Source: Chryseobacterium sp. StRB126
GTDB taxonomy: Bacteria > Bacteroidota > Bacteroidia > Flavobacteriales > Weeksellaceae
Direction: 5' to 3'
Assembly (NCBI RefSeq): GCF_000829375.1
Contig: NZ_AP014624.1
Location: forward strand, 2,852,001-2,916,000
Length of the DNA stretch: 64,000 nt
The position numbers were made by a program, and so were the translations under genes. The notes beneath the pieces are model-generated. The model was not told where the DNA came from and did not search any database. It saw only the letters and a list, made by a program, of their open reading frames with translations. Below, piece by piece: positions 9,775-19,289 of this stretch (position 1 is its first letter; the number at the start of each line of letters is the position of its first letter).

Positions 9775-9972
9775 CTACTTAATTGCTAATTGACGTTGAA
9801 CGCTTTTCTCGTCCACTTTAGCTACGTAAGAAGTACTAGTAAGATTTCTCTTCTGCTTAGTTTCTTTCTTAGTTAAGATGTGGCTTTTGTAAGCGTTTTT
9901 TCTTTTGATCTTACCTGTTCCAGTAAGAGCAAAACGTTTCTTAGCACCTGATTTCGTTTTTAATTTTGGCAT
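9775..9972 (-). CDS. rpmI: 50S ribosomal protein L35
   Basis: 65 aa, typical for bL35. It starts [20 protein letters not shown], the diagnostic N-terminus, and is rich in Lys and Arg. It is a large-subunit structural protein, transcribed with rplT. The gene directly upstream is not infC but a membrane glycosyltransferase-like gene, so rpmI probably relies on its own promoter in the 93-bp gap. Confidence 0.98.
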   Translation of the reverse strand: MPKLKTKSGAKKRFALTGTGKIKRKNAYKSHILTKKETKQKRNLTSTSYVAKVDEKSVQRQLAIK

Positions 9973-10046
9973 TGTTTTGCTTTTTTATTGTTTTTGTTAT
10001 CAATATCTGTTTATGGTTTCCTAAAGACATTAGGAATAATAGTTTG

Positions 10047-10054
10047 CAAAAGTA
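10047..10054 (-). promoter_or_regulatory. Candidate -7 box for rpmI-rplT
   Basis: On the minus strand the site reads TACTTTTG, matching the Bacteroidota -7 consensus TAnnTTTG, 75 bp above the rpmI start. No clear -33 TTG was found at standard spacing. Confidence 0.4.
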
Positions 10055-10065
10055 CGAAAAAAATA

Positions 10066-11834
10066 TCAATATTTCCTTTCCAGAACAAGACTTTCTAAAA
10101 ACATATGGTGTTTTGGGGTAATTTTAATGGTTAACTGTCCATTTTTCATCTGAATATCAGTATTGAAATCTACCGTTTTTTCTTCTGAACCTGCTATTTT
10201 CCAATCTCTGGATGGAAGATGGTCTATAGATAGAGTATACATGTTTCCTTTATTCATTGTTTTAACCAGTTTATTATCGGAAAATATACTCACATCATCT
10301 GATGAAGTCTGGAACAAGTATCCTGGAATGATTAATTGATTACCATTGTTTTTAATACCTGTATTCTTCCCGTATTTATTGAAGAATAATTGATATTCTT
10401 CCTCTTTTTCTTTTGATTTTACCTTAATGTAATTATTCTTGAAAACTTTATTAACCCTCAGTTGATCGCCAATATTAAAGTTGAGTTCACCTCCAGTATG
10501 GAAAATAATAATATCAGGATTTTGGTTCATCACATAATTAGCATCACCCAGTTCATGGGCCAAAGATCCATTTCCAAAATTCTTAGGCGGATGTCTTGGA
10601 ATATAATAATCATTTAACCCGAGCATATCAAGAGTAGGTAATTCAGATGAGTAAGGAATACAGCCTGCAGTAGTAACAGCAACCAGCGTTTGATTGGGAA
10701 ATGTTTTCTTTAAAGTTTCTCCCAGTTTCATTCCCCTGAACTCCCATCTTTCATCAATGGCACGTTCATTATCAGGGATTTTAGGTTGAACAAATCCATT
10801 TATTATTAAAAGTAGAATAAAACTCAAGCTTGTTTTTTTTGAAGTCAAATTAATCCTTTTGAAATAATGCAATCCAAAAATAATTGAGAAAACAAACAGT
10901 ATCAGTACAACATAATAATGCCTGAAAGCAGGAAATATATCTCCGCCAACCAAAGTCACATAACCAACCCAGGAAGCCGTTAACAGTAATAAATAATATC
11001 CGAAAAGATTTTTGTTTCTTAAAAGATAATAAAGAGATCCTAACCCTAATCCTGATAATACTAAAGTACTTAGGAAAGCTTTAAAATTATAAAAGCCACC
11101 GCGTAAAATGTGATGAATAGTTACTTTTACCTTCACCAAAGCTGTATTAGGAACCAATTCCCCGTAAAAATTATAGCGGAATGCAAGTTGTCCCAGTAAA
11201 AACAGTGATGGAATAATTGCTGTGGCAAAACCTATTTTAATGAACTGATCTTTCTGCTTTCTATATATTGCTAATAAAAACCCTGAGGTAAGTATGGTAA
11301 ATAAAAATCCATCCGGTCTGGTAAGTGCTAAAAGTCCCAGCCAAAATGATAAAAGATAAATTGTTTTGAAATTTTTATCATTAATAATTTTTGAAACCTC
11401 TATTAAAATTAAGGTCAGAAGTAATACATATAAAGGCTGTTCCAATCCACCAATGGCCCAAACAGCAAAGCATGGAGTAGTAGCTAATAATGCAACCCCC
11501 AGAAAAACATATTCTTTTGGTATATTTTTATTTCTAAAATAATAAAGAATACTTCCCAATATCCCTAATGAACACAAAATGCCAATAATTCTGGCAGCAA
11601 GAATAAGATCCACACCTAATTTGCACAATACAGATACTGCTAAAACCCAAAGCAAATTAGAATACCCTTCAACCGGGTGTCCATCATTCCAGGTTAATCC
11701 TTTTCCTTCAATAAAACGTTGTGCATAGCGTAATGAAATCAAGCTATCATCTGAAAAAAAAGGGTAATAATAGTAGCATCCGAGAGAAAAAAAATTGCTG
11801 CTATGAAAAAAAAGGATAAATATCCTAATCTCAT
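10066..11834 (-). CDS. GT-C-type membrane glycosyltransferase-like protein, frameshifted near its start
   Basis: A multi-pass membrane protein. The intact frame of 558 codons begins at a TTG (11742), but its real start appears to be ATG 11834 in another frame. Adding one T to the T8 run (plus-strand A8 at 11787-11794) joins the N-terminal signal-anchor (MRLGYLSFFF...) to SDDSLISLRYAQRF. The Asp-Asp pair before a TM helix, the segment GHPVEGYSNLLW and the many hydrophobic helices up to about residue 330 match the membrane glycosyltransferase superfamily (AftB/ArnT-like). The C-terminal ~200 residues form a soluble domain. The acceptor is unknown; surface glycan or protein glycosylation is a guess. 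Confidence 0.65.
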
Positions 11835-12079
11835 GGTTTATTTATATTTATACTAATGTTTCCTAAACTTTTTAGGATAACGGCTACAAAATAATGAAAA
11901 TTAAAAAAACTACAAATAAAAATTCTTGTCGTATTTCTCTTTTATGTTCTATTTTGAATATAATTAAAAGATATTGTTGACTGCATCTGTTTTAGCAGCT
12001 TATATATTCTAAAATATAGCTGATATTCGGGATTGTGTTACTCTTTGCTTCTCTCTAATATTGATGAATATTTCGGAGT

Positions 12080-13561
12080 ATGAAAACAATAGTATACAGT
12101 ATCTTTTTTATGTTGGCATCAGTTACCGCTTGTACACAGGAAAAAAAAGATAATTCTCAATTAGCATCTTCAAAAATAAAAACCATCAAGAGCATTCCCT
12201 TTTTAACTCAACAGAATGAGTTTATTTATGTGGATAAAACCAGTCTGAAACCGGTCAATAATCAAAAATATCAAAGTGCATCTCTGTTTACTGCTACAGG
12301 TTTTGCCGTTGTTATGAATGAAAAAGATGAATATGCCGTTATAGATGAAAGTGGAAAAATAGTATTGGGATTTTCTGCTGAGAAAATTAATTTAAATGTT
12401 GTAAACGGGCTCACATTTTATAAAAAGGATATTGAATATGAAAAGAAAATGCCTGTCTGGAAATGGGACTGGAATATCATGGGAAGTGGCATTAAAAAAG
12501 AACAGACCTATCATAAAATAGAGATTGGAATTTTAGAAAATAAACAAGTCTTACTTCATGAAGACATTCCGTACTTAGAAGATAATTATTATCTCAATTT
12601 TATTTCTTTAGATCATAACCATGTTTTCTGGAATGGTACTCTTTACGAAATCAAAAAAGACCGATTAGATAAAATCGAAAATAATATTACAAAGTTGTTA
12701 GAAAACAAACGATTTATCAAAGGCTCTAATGCCCATTTTTCTGTGTATGAATTAAATCAGAGAAAAGCAGTTCACAGCAATTTAACAGGATCTGAAACAC
12801 TTTCGATCATGTTTGGGCAGGAGAAGATAACATTGAAAGAAGTTAACAAAGAACGTTATGAACCGGAAGTTCCTAAACTTTTAACAGACAGCAAAACAAA
12901 GGATGTCTATGCTTTTCCACAATATGAAAAGGTATTTCCAAAGGAAATTACAAAGGCAACAGCTTCGCAAATAGATTTCATTAAAAATACTTCCTTAGTG
13001 TATTCCATCACCAATTCACCTTATTTTTTACTAGGAGTTTTTAATTACGACCATGACATTTGGGCGTACGATTGGCTTTATATTGATACTGAAGGAAATA
13101 TTACAGATTCCATTGGTTCCTATGATTTTAAAGTGTTGGATCAGGTCGGGAATCTGGTTTGGCCCGATAGAAAAATGATTTTACCCAATCAATATGTTGG
13201 CAAAAACTGGAAATTCGGTAAAATAAATTATTATACAGGAATGAATGATGTATATCTTATCCAAATTGAAAACGAACAACAATTGAGAACTATGGGCTTA
13301 TGGAATAGTCATGAAAAAGCATGGGAAATAAAGCCTGAATATCATAATATATCAGTTTTGGATACAGAAGAACAGATCTATGCGCTTCAGAAAGAACAAG
13401 AAGGGTTGTATACACTGTATGATAATAAGAGCAAGAAAAATATCGGATCAAAAGCTTATAATTCTATCAATTCGGATGGTTGGGTAAAGGTTAAAATTAA
13501 TTCTGGTGAAAATAGGTATTATTATATTGATATTTATTCCGGAAAGGAATATAAAGAATGA
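12080..13561 (+). CDS. WG-repeat-like lipoprotein of unknown function
   Basis: 493 aa. The signal peptide ends in a lipobox (SVTAC, Cys18), so it is a lipoprotein. Following segments such as EYAVIDESGKIVLGF and RYYYIDIYSGKEYKE resemble degenerate WG/KWG beta-repeats, which occur in Bacteroidota surface proteins. No catalytic motif was recognised. The gene stands alone: an opposite-strand gene lies on its left and a repeat-rich spacer on its right. It is one of several lipoproteins inside the segment that separates infC from rpmI. Confidence 0.7.
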   Translation: MKTIVYSIFFMLASVTACTQEKKDNSQLASSKIKTIKSIPFLTQQNEFIYVDKTSLKPVNNQKYQSASLFTATGFAVVMNEKDEYAVIDESGKIVLGFSAEKINLNVVNGLTFYKKDIEYEKKMPVWKWDWNIMGSGIKKEQTYHKIEIGILENKQVLLHEDIPYLEDNYYLNFISLDHNHVFWNGTLYEIKKDRLDKIENNITKLLENKRFIKGSNAHFSVYELNQRKAVHSNLTGSETLSIMFGQEKITLKEVNKERYEPEVPKLLTDSKTKDVYAFPQYEKVFPKEITKATASQIDFIKNTSLVYSITNSPYFLLGVFNYDHDIWAYDWLYIDTEGNITDSIGSYDFKVLDQVGNLVWPDRKMILPNQYVGKNWKFGKINYYTGMNDVYLIQIENEQQLRTMGLWNSHEKAWEIKPEYHNISVLDTEEQIYALQKEQEGLYTLYDNKSKKNIGSKAYNSINSDGWVKVKINSGENRYYYIDIYSGKEYKE

Positions 13562-13610
13562 TGTAAGGTTTTTATTAAACCGAGTTGGTTAAAGAAATTA
13601 AATATAAGTG

Positions 13611-13748
13611 TACTGGAAGCTGGAAGAGGGAGGCAGGAAGTCTTACTTTCAGTTACCATTAGTGACAGCCACAACACAAAGAAATTAAAAAAGACAAACA
13701 ATTCTTTATGACTTCTATAACTCCATTCTTCCAGCTCCCAGCTTTAAA
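13611..13748. repeat. Dispersed inverted repeat, GGAAGCTGG family (copy 1)
   Basis: The left arm 13611-13642 (contains ACTGGAAGCTGGAAG) is an imperfect inverted match to the right arm 13710-13748 (contains CTTCCAGCTCCCAGC). About 67 bp of unrelated sequence lies between them. Related copies occur at 57741-57880 and 61206-61251. Confidence 0.65.
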
Positions 13749-13829
13749 CCTTTCATACTAACCTAAATATTTAAACATGCTTTCTCTGCAGATTTACACT
13801 TAGAAAGAGCATTATTTCTTGTTACTTTG

Positions 13830-14017
13830 ATGATGTTTTTCGGGGCCGGATTTTTATGTATGCTTATCACTTTTATTATTAATTCAGTACAAGAGAAAAG
13901 AAAAAAAGATCTTATTACTTCATTGTATTTCTGATTCCCGGAATTATTGTGGTCAGTTTAGCAGCCACTTATTTTTGTATGTTACTATTTGATATATGCT
14001 TTGACATATCGAACTAG
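13830..14017 (+). pseudogene. Small two-helix membrane protein, frameshifted in an A7 run
   Basis: From ATG 13830 the frame reads MMFFGAGFLCMLITFIINSV, a membrane helix, then a Lys/Arg-rich turn. If the A7 run at 13901-13907 is read as A8, translation continues as RSYYFIVFLIPGIIVV, a second helix, and ends at TAG 14015-14017. That gives about 62 aa. The continuity of two helices around a basic loop supports a real gene with a one-base deletion. The function is unknown, and the start could be a few codons upstream (TTG 13827). Confidence 0.45.
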
Positions 14018-14102
14018 TGGTCAAAAAACCACTATTATCAGGGATATTTTGAACCAATGACTTTAATTATCTTTAGCTCAAAGATTGATTAAAGATAAGA
14101 GA

Positions 14103-14630
14103 GTGAAACATTTTGTGATTTTAACTTCACTTTTTGCGCTGCTGGGCTGTAAAAGCAACGCTCAGAAATTGCAGGTTACTACCATTTATACTGAACCCAA
14201 AAGGGTTACAAAAGAAATTCCCGAAACAGATAAAATACATACCTATACAACTCGTAAGGCGGTTACAGAGCGTCTTAGTCCTATGATTTTCATGCTTTCC
14301 AAAAATGCTGAAGTATTACAGTTTCGTATTCAGGGAAATATCAGTTCCGGTGGACATACCATTCATCAGGTGAGAAAAATTCGTTTTGAAAGGGGAGAGC
14401 AAAGTGGGAATACTATTACGCTGAAGTATTATGTGGAAATCAAAAAGAAGCCAGGGAAAGAAAAGGCAAATGTACAGGGATATAATTATACACAGGATGA
14501 AATTTACAAAATTCCGAGTGATATTAAAATCATAAGAATAGAATTGTATGAAGAACAAATTAATGATCCATCAGATACAAAATCCACGCTAGTTGCTCAA
14601 CAAACCTTTAATTTCTTTGCCAAAATCTAA
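14103..14630 (+). CDS. Small lipoprotein of unknown function
   Basis: GTG at 14103 is preferred over the upstream TTG (14085), because translation then begins directly with a lipoprotein signal ending LFALLGC. The mature protein is about 160 residues, basic, predicted mostly beta, with no family recognised. The lipid anchor places it in the inner or outer membrane, facing the periplasm or surface. Its stop codon directly abuts the next small gene, so the two are probably translated from one message. Confidence 0.65.
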   Translation: MKHFVILTSLFALLGCKSNAQKLQVTTIYTEPKRVTKEIPETDKIHTYTTRKAVTERLSPMIFMLSKNAEVLQFRIQGNISSGGHTIHQVRKIRFERGEQSGNTITLKYYVEIKKKPGKEKANVQGYNYTQDEIYKIPSDIKIIRIELYEEQINDPSDTKSTLVAQQTFNFFAKI

Positions 14631-14839
14631 ATGCTGAAACAAATTGTAGCAATGCATAACCCTCAATTCATAAACATAGATGTAAAGTCTGTTATCGATT
14701 TTGACCAGGAAGCTGTTTTTTTGATTCCATTGTATGCGTAGACGAGCATCCTGATGTAGCTTTACGTTCAGCATTAGACATAAATTTAGATTCTGAGTTA
14801 TTACAGGAATTTATTGAATGTAAAAATGAGAATAGCTAA
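14631..14839 (+). pseudogene. Small unknown gene, frameshifted in a T7 run
   Basis: ATG at 14631 follows the previous stop with no gap. Frame one runs 36 codons and ends shortly after a T7 run (14716-14722). If that run is read as T8, the frame continues as AVFFDSIVCVDEHPDVAL and ends at TAA 14837-14839, giving 69 aa. The acidic, soluble, uninterrupted product of the corrected frame supports a real coding sequence. No family was recognised. It could pair with the lipoprotein just upstream. Confidence 0.45.
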
Positions 14840-14844
14840 ATAAA

Positions 14845-14879
14845 TATCCTTGTCAAGGTTTCAAACCTTGACAAGGATA
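14845..14879. repeat. Perfect 35-bp palindrome
   Basis: The arms TATCCTTGTCAAGGTTT (14845-14861) and AAACCTTGACAAGGATA (14863-14879) are exact complements around one C. It may act as a terminator before the kinase gene, though no T-run follows. It resembles the dispersed palindromes common between genes in this group. Confidence 0.75.
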
Positions 14880-14924
14880 AACATGATAAAATTTGCAGCT
14901 TAAATAAAGATCCTACATTTAAAA

Positions 14925-17255
14925 ATGAAAGAAAACTTCATAAATGGAAATATTTTACTGAACAGCATCAGTCCAAAATTGAGTAGGAGTATTTTACTTA
15001 TATTTACGTTCCTTAATGTAATACAACTTAATAAAGACAAGGGTTTGAGGTACAGGCTATTATTTATATTTACGTTACTTATTTGTCCGTTTTTTGCTCA
15101 GGCACAAGATATTTTAAGCAAATTAGAGAAGGAGTATAACAATGCTTCAAACCAAACAGAAGAACAACTTAATCTGGCACCCAAATATGCCACTGCCTTA
15201 TTTTTTCATAAGGCTAAACCGAAATCCTATCAGATTTTAGCCCATAACATTTCCATTGCAACAAAGCAAACCGATGGAAAATATGCCACTATTTTATATG
15301 CTGTTCTGGCCATGAACTACCGCCTGGACAATAAAGAAGCCGAGTCTTCAAAAAGTCTGGATCTGGCTACAATTTACAGTTTAAAAACAAATAGTAACGA
15401 AGCTAAAGGCTATCTGGAATATGCAAAAGGCTGGATTCTGGTTCGTAATAATAAAACAACAGAGGCAGTAACAGCCTACCTTAAGGCTATTAATTATTAT
15501 GAAAATTCCCCAACAACTTCTACACTATACGGAAGATTTGGGAATGTAGCCAAAGAGCTATCCACTATTTATTCTAACCTGAATGAATATCAACTGGAAG
15601 AAAAATACGGGAAACAGTTTTTGTTATTAGCATCCAAACAAAATGATCCTGGTTTGATCTTCGATGCGTATATGCGAATGGGGTATATATATGAACAGAA
15701 ATATGCTCAAAATCCATCAGATATACAGTTTAGAAATAAAGCAGAGCAGTTTTATCTGCAGGCTATTGCGACTTTCAATAAAAATAAAGAATCTATGCTC
15801 AATAAGAGCAATCTTTCTTATGCTGCAATCAATTTAGCCAATTTATATACCGAATTTAACCCGGAGAAAGCGATGCAATACGCTCAACTAGCCAATAAGG
15901 TGAGTCTGGAAACCGGTGATCCTATTCATATTGCTTCTTCATTTGGAATATTGGCAGAATTGGCCATACAGGATAAAAATTATGATTTAGCCAAGTCTTA
16001 TTTTCTGAAAGCTGCTATGGAGATCGGAAAAAGCCCGGTAAGAGATCATAATATTGAATTATCTATTCTGGAGTCTTTATCCCGAATTAGCGAACAGCAA
16101 GGCAATTACAAAGAAGCTCTTACCTATTATAAAAGCTATGTAGACAAATATAAAAGTGTTTATGATCAGGAAAAACTGGATATCACCAAAAGACTGGAAT
16201 CTCAGTTTGAAAAAGAACGACAGGAACAGAAATATATAAAACTTCAACTTGAAAGTGATAAAAAAGCCCAGCAAATTAAATTGATCAACATTCTTCGAGC
16301 ACAGCGCGAACAAGTCTATAATAACTTGAAACTGGTAGAAGAAAACCAACGTGAGCGTTTGAAATTTTCAGAGCTTGAGGCTGAAAAAAAAGAACAACAG
16401 CTTCGTTTGGCCAAACTGGAAACCAAACAGAAGAACAACGATATCAACAGTTATAAAAAGTTGCTGGCATTCAAAGAAAAGATCAATACCTATTATATTG
16501 TTTTTATTTTCATTTTCATCGTTCTTATTTTCTTATTGCTGTATGCGTATAAACAACGTGTAAAGTCGATTAAGCAGAGAGATGAACTGCATGCCCTGGC
16601 CATGGAAAAAGAGAAGCAGAACTCTAAAATATCTACGCTTACCGCATTGCTGGAAGGGCAGGAGCAGGAGCGCGGCCGTTTAGCCCGTGATCTTCATGAC
16701 GGATTGGGCGGATTGCTTTCAGGAACCAAACTCCAACTGTCTATTTTAGATCCGCATCAATCTGGAAATATAGAGGAGGGAATTTCAAAATCAATCAACC
16801 AGATTGATGGTGCTGTAGAAGAATTACGTCGTGTAGCGCATAATTTAATGCCTGATTTATTAATGAAATACGGCTTGGTAGCGGCCATTCAGGAGTTTGC
16901 TTCACGTATGTCCAACAGTGCATTAAACATCCATACAGAATTTATCAATTACAGTAATTCCATAACAGAAGAAAAACAACTGCTTATCTATAGAGTCATT
17001 CAGGAATTGGTGAATAACGCCATCAAACACGCCAAAGCCTCTGAAATCATCATTCAGATCAGTGAAGAAGACAATGTATTACATCTTACGGTAGAGGATG
17101 ACGGTAAAGGTTTTGAGCTCGCCAGCTTAGACTTTAGAAAAACAGCAGGTTTTCATAATATAGAATCAAGAGTCCAGTTTTTAAAAGGGACGATGAATAT
17201 CACGTCCCAATTGAATATTGGTACCAGTATAGAACTTCAAATTCCTACTCATTAA
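14925..17255 (+). CDS. TPR-containing membrane sensor histidine kinase
   Basis: 776 codons from ATG 14925. An in-frame TTG at 15045 may be the true start, because it directly precedes a good signal peptide ending FFAQAQ. The periplasmic part (to ~430) is a run of tetratricopeptide helices and is followed by a long Lys/Glu/Gln coiled coil. A TM helix lies at ~519-542, then a HisKA_3 dimerisation domain with phospho-acceptor His591 in RDLHDGLGG. The HATPase domain shows the N box VIQELVNNAIKHA and G box DDGKGFE. This is the NarX/DesK-type kinase architecture. Its partner regulator begins 2 bp downstream. The signal is unknown. Confidence 0.92.
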   Translation: MKENFINGNILLNSISPKLSRSILLIFTFLNVIQLNKDKGLRYRLLFIFTLLICPFFAQAQDILSKLEKEYNNASNQTEEQLNLAPKYATALFFHKAKPKSYQILAHNISIATKQTDGKYATILYAVLAMNYRLDNKEAESSKSLDLATIYSLKTNSNEAKGYLEYAKGWILVRNNKTTEAVTAYLKAINYYENSPTTSTLYGRFGNVAKELSTIYSNLNEYQLEEKYGKQFLLLASKQNDPGLIFDAYMRMGYIYEQKYAQNPSDIQFRNKAEQFYLQAIATFNKNKESMLNKSNLSYAAINLANLYTEFNPEKAMQYAQLANKVSLETGDPIHIASSFGILAELAIQDKNYDLAKSYFLKAAMEIGKSPVRDHNIELSILESLSRISEQQGNYKEALTYYKSYVDKYKSVYDQEKLDITKRLESQFEKERQEQKYIKLQLESDKKAQQIKLINILRAQREQVYNNLKLVEENQRERLKFSELEAEKKEQQLRLAKLETKQKNNDINSYKKLLAFKEKINTYYIVFIFIFIVLIFLLLYAYKQRVKSIKQRDELHALAMEKEKQNSKISTLTALLEGQEQERGRLARDLHDGLGGLLSGTKLQLSILDPHQSGNIEEGISKSINQIDGAVEELRRVAHNLMPDLLMKYGLVAAIQEFASRMSNSALNIHTEFINYSNSITEEKQLLIYRVIQELVNNAIKHAKASEIIIQISEEDNVLHLTVEDDGKGFELASLDFRKTAGFHNIESRVQFLKGTMNITSQLNIGTSIELQIPTH

Positions 17256-17257
17256 AT

Positions 17258-17887
17258 ATGATAAAAGTAGCCATAACAGACGATCATCCGCTTCTATTGG
17301 AAGGGTTGAAAAATATTTTAGATAATAACAATAACATAAACGTTGTAGAGTGTTTCAAAAATGTTTCGGAAATGAATGCAGGTTTGAAAAAACAAGCTGT
17401 CGACATTTTATTATTAGATATCAATTTAGCAGATATCAACAGTATTGAGCTTATAAAGCCTTTAAAGAAAAAATACGGGAACCTTCAGATCATTATGCTT
17501 AGTGTTCACAATGAACTACCTGTCATCAATAGTACTTTGGCCGAAGGTGCTTTGGGATACATTCAAAAAAATGCTTCTGTTTCTGAAATTCTGGAAGGAA
17601 TTAATACCGTTTATGCTGGTAACCAGTTTTTATGCTCACAAACCCGCTCTGTTTTGGAAAAAAAATCACCAGAAGGCTTGAATCAGGTTCCTAAGCTGAC
17701 ACGAAGAGAAAAAGAAATTCTGGCTGAAGCTGCAAAAGGATTAACTACCAATCAGATGGCCGAAAAGCTGTTCATCAGCCCGCACACCGTAGAAAGCCAC
17801 CGAAAAAATCTTATTGAAAAATTTCAGACCTCCAATCTTAGTTCTGCCATTAAACTGGCCATAGAATACGGTTTGATTATCGAATAA
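17258..17887 (+). CDS. NarL/LuxR-family response regulator
   Basis: 209 aa. The receiver domain has the acidic pair TDDH near residue 8, phospho-acceptor Asp54 in LLLDINLAD and Lys104 in GYIQKNAS. The C-terminal LuxR helix-turn-helix is complete: LTRREKEILAEAAKG, then NQMAEKLFISPHTVESH. It starts 2 bp after the histidine kinase, so the pair is a coupled two-component system in which this protein is the DNA-binding output. Target genes are not evident; the nearby lipoproteins are candidates only by position. Confidence 0.95.
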   Translation: MIKVAITDDHPLLLEGLKNILDNNNNINVVECFKNVSEMNAGLKKQAVDILLLDINLADINSIELIKPLKKKYGNLQIIMLSVHNELPVINSTLAEGALGYIQKNASVSEILEGINTVYAGNQFLCSQTRSVLEKKSPEGLNQVPKLTRREKEILAEAAKGLTTNQMAEKLFISPHTVESHRKNLIEKFQTSNLSSAIKLAIEYGLIIE

Positions 17888-17929
17888 GATATCCTAAAAA
17901 GGTAGCAAAGCTGCTAACTAAACTTATGG

Positions 17930-19112
17930 GTAAACGTTCGCTTAAAAAAAATCAACGAAACTGATTCATTGCTTTGCTTCCTTAAAATAATACGTTACTA
18001 AAAATAAACCCTTTGCGTCTATAAAATATCTCAGGTCGCTATAAACCGAGTATCGAATGGTATTTGTGGGTAAAGACAAAGGGTATAAGTTTGTTTTTAG
18101 TTCCCACAGATTACGCAGATTTCACAGATGATATTGGAAAACATTGTGAATAAATATAAAAGTATATGTTAAGTTTTCGCTTCATCAGAATCAATGCTAA
18201 TTGATTCACTGCTTTGCTTCCTTAAAATAATACGTTACTAAAAATAAACCCTTTGCGTCTATAAAATATCTCAGTTTGGCCGCTATAAACTGAGTATCGA
18301 ATGGTATTTGTGGGTAAAGACAAAGGGTATAAGTTTATTTTTAGTTCCCACAGATTATGTAGATTTCACAGATGATATTGGAAAATATTGTGAATAAATA
18401 TAAAAGTATATGTTAAGTTTTCGCTTCATCAGAATCAATGCTAATTGATTCACTGTTTTGCTTCCTTAAAATAATACGTTAAAATAAACCCTTTGCGTCT
18501 ATAAAATATCTCAGGTCGCTATAAACCGAGTATCGAATGGTATTTGTGGGTAAAGACAAAGGGTATAAGTTTGTTTTTAGTTCCCACAGATTACGCAGAT
18601 TTCACAGATGATATTGGAAAACATTATGAATAAATATAAAAGTATATGTTAAGTTTTCGCTTCATCAGAATCAATGCTAATTGATTCACTGCTTTGCTTC
18701 CTTAAAATAATACATTACTAAAAATAAAACCTTTGCGTCTATAAAATATCTCAGATCGCTATAAACCGAGTATCGAATGGTATTTGTGGGTAAAGACAAA
18801 GGGTATGAGTTTGTTTTTAGTTCCCACAGATTACGCAGATTTCACAGATGATATTGGAAAATATTGTGAATAAATATAAAAGTATATGTTAAGTTTTCAC
18901 TTCATCAGAATCAATGCTAATCGATTCACTGCTTTGCTTCCTTAAAATAATACGTTACTAAAAATAAACCCTTTGCGTCTATAAAATATCTCAGTTTAGC
19001 CACTATAAACCGAGTATCGAATGATATTTGTGAGTAAAGACAAAGGGTATAAGTTTGTTTTTAGTTCCCACAGATTACGAAGATTTCACAGATGATATTG
19101 GAAATGTTATGA
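17930..19112. repeat. Five-copy ~240-bp non-coding tandem repeat array
   Basis: Five units aligned on G(C/T)TTTGCTTCC begin at 17971, 18211, 18455, 18691 and 18931 (spacing 240, 244, 236, 240). Each contains ACCCTTTG ... CAAAGGGT inverted arms (18008-18015 and 18077-18084 in unit 1) and a CACAGATTACGCAG-like segment. Unit junctions carry a GAATCAAT-GCTA-ATTGATTC hairpin. The length changes are small indels: units 2 and 5 hold four extra bases that create or extend a stem (CTCAGTTT/AAACTGAG in unit 2), and unit 3 lacks four bases. No open frame of size is present on either strand. Function unknown. Confidence 0.9.
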
Positions 19113-19221
19113 ATAGATACTTCAAACTCTATGTGCCTATGTGGTTAGAAACTGCTTGCAAAGAAATATCCTCTTAAAAATCTTAATCGTTTAAATTCAG
19201 TGCCAGATATTAATACTAGCA

Positions 19222-19256
19222 AAAAGGTCTGCTTACATCGTAAAAGCAGACCTTTT
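19222..19256. terminator. Strong terminator at the edge of the repeat array
   Basis: Perfect 13-base stem AAAAGGTCTGCTT (19222-19234) / AAGCAGACCTTTT (19244-19256). It ends the minus-strand gene at 19290 and could also stop plus-strand transcription leaving the array. Confidence 0.85.
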
Positions 19257-19289
19257 CTATATATAAATTTAAAATTAGGTGTTCAATTA

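Noticed and set aside
17930..19112. CRISPR array or prophage repeat cluster
   Set aside because: The unit is ~240 bp, direct and nearly identical across its whole length, with no unique spacers and no cas genes nearby.
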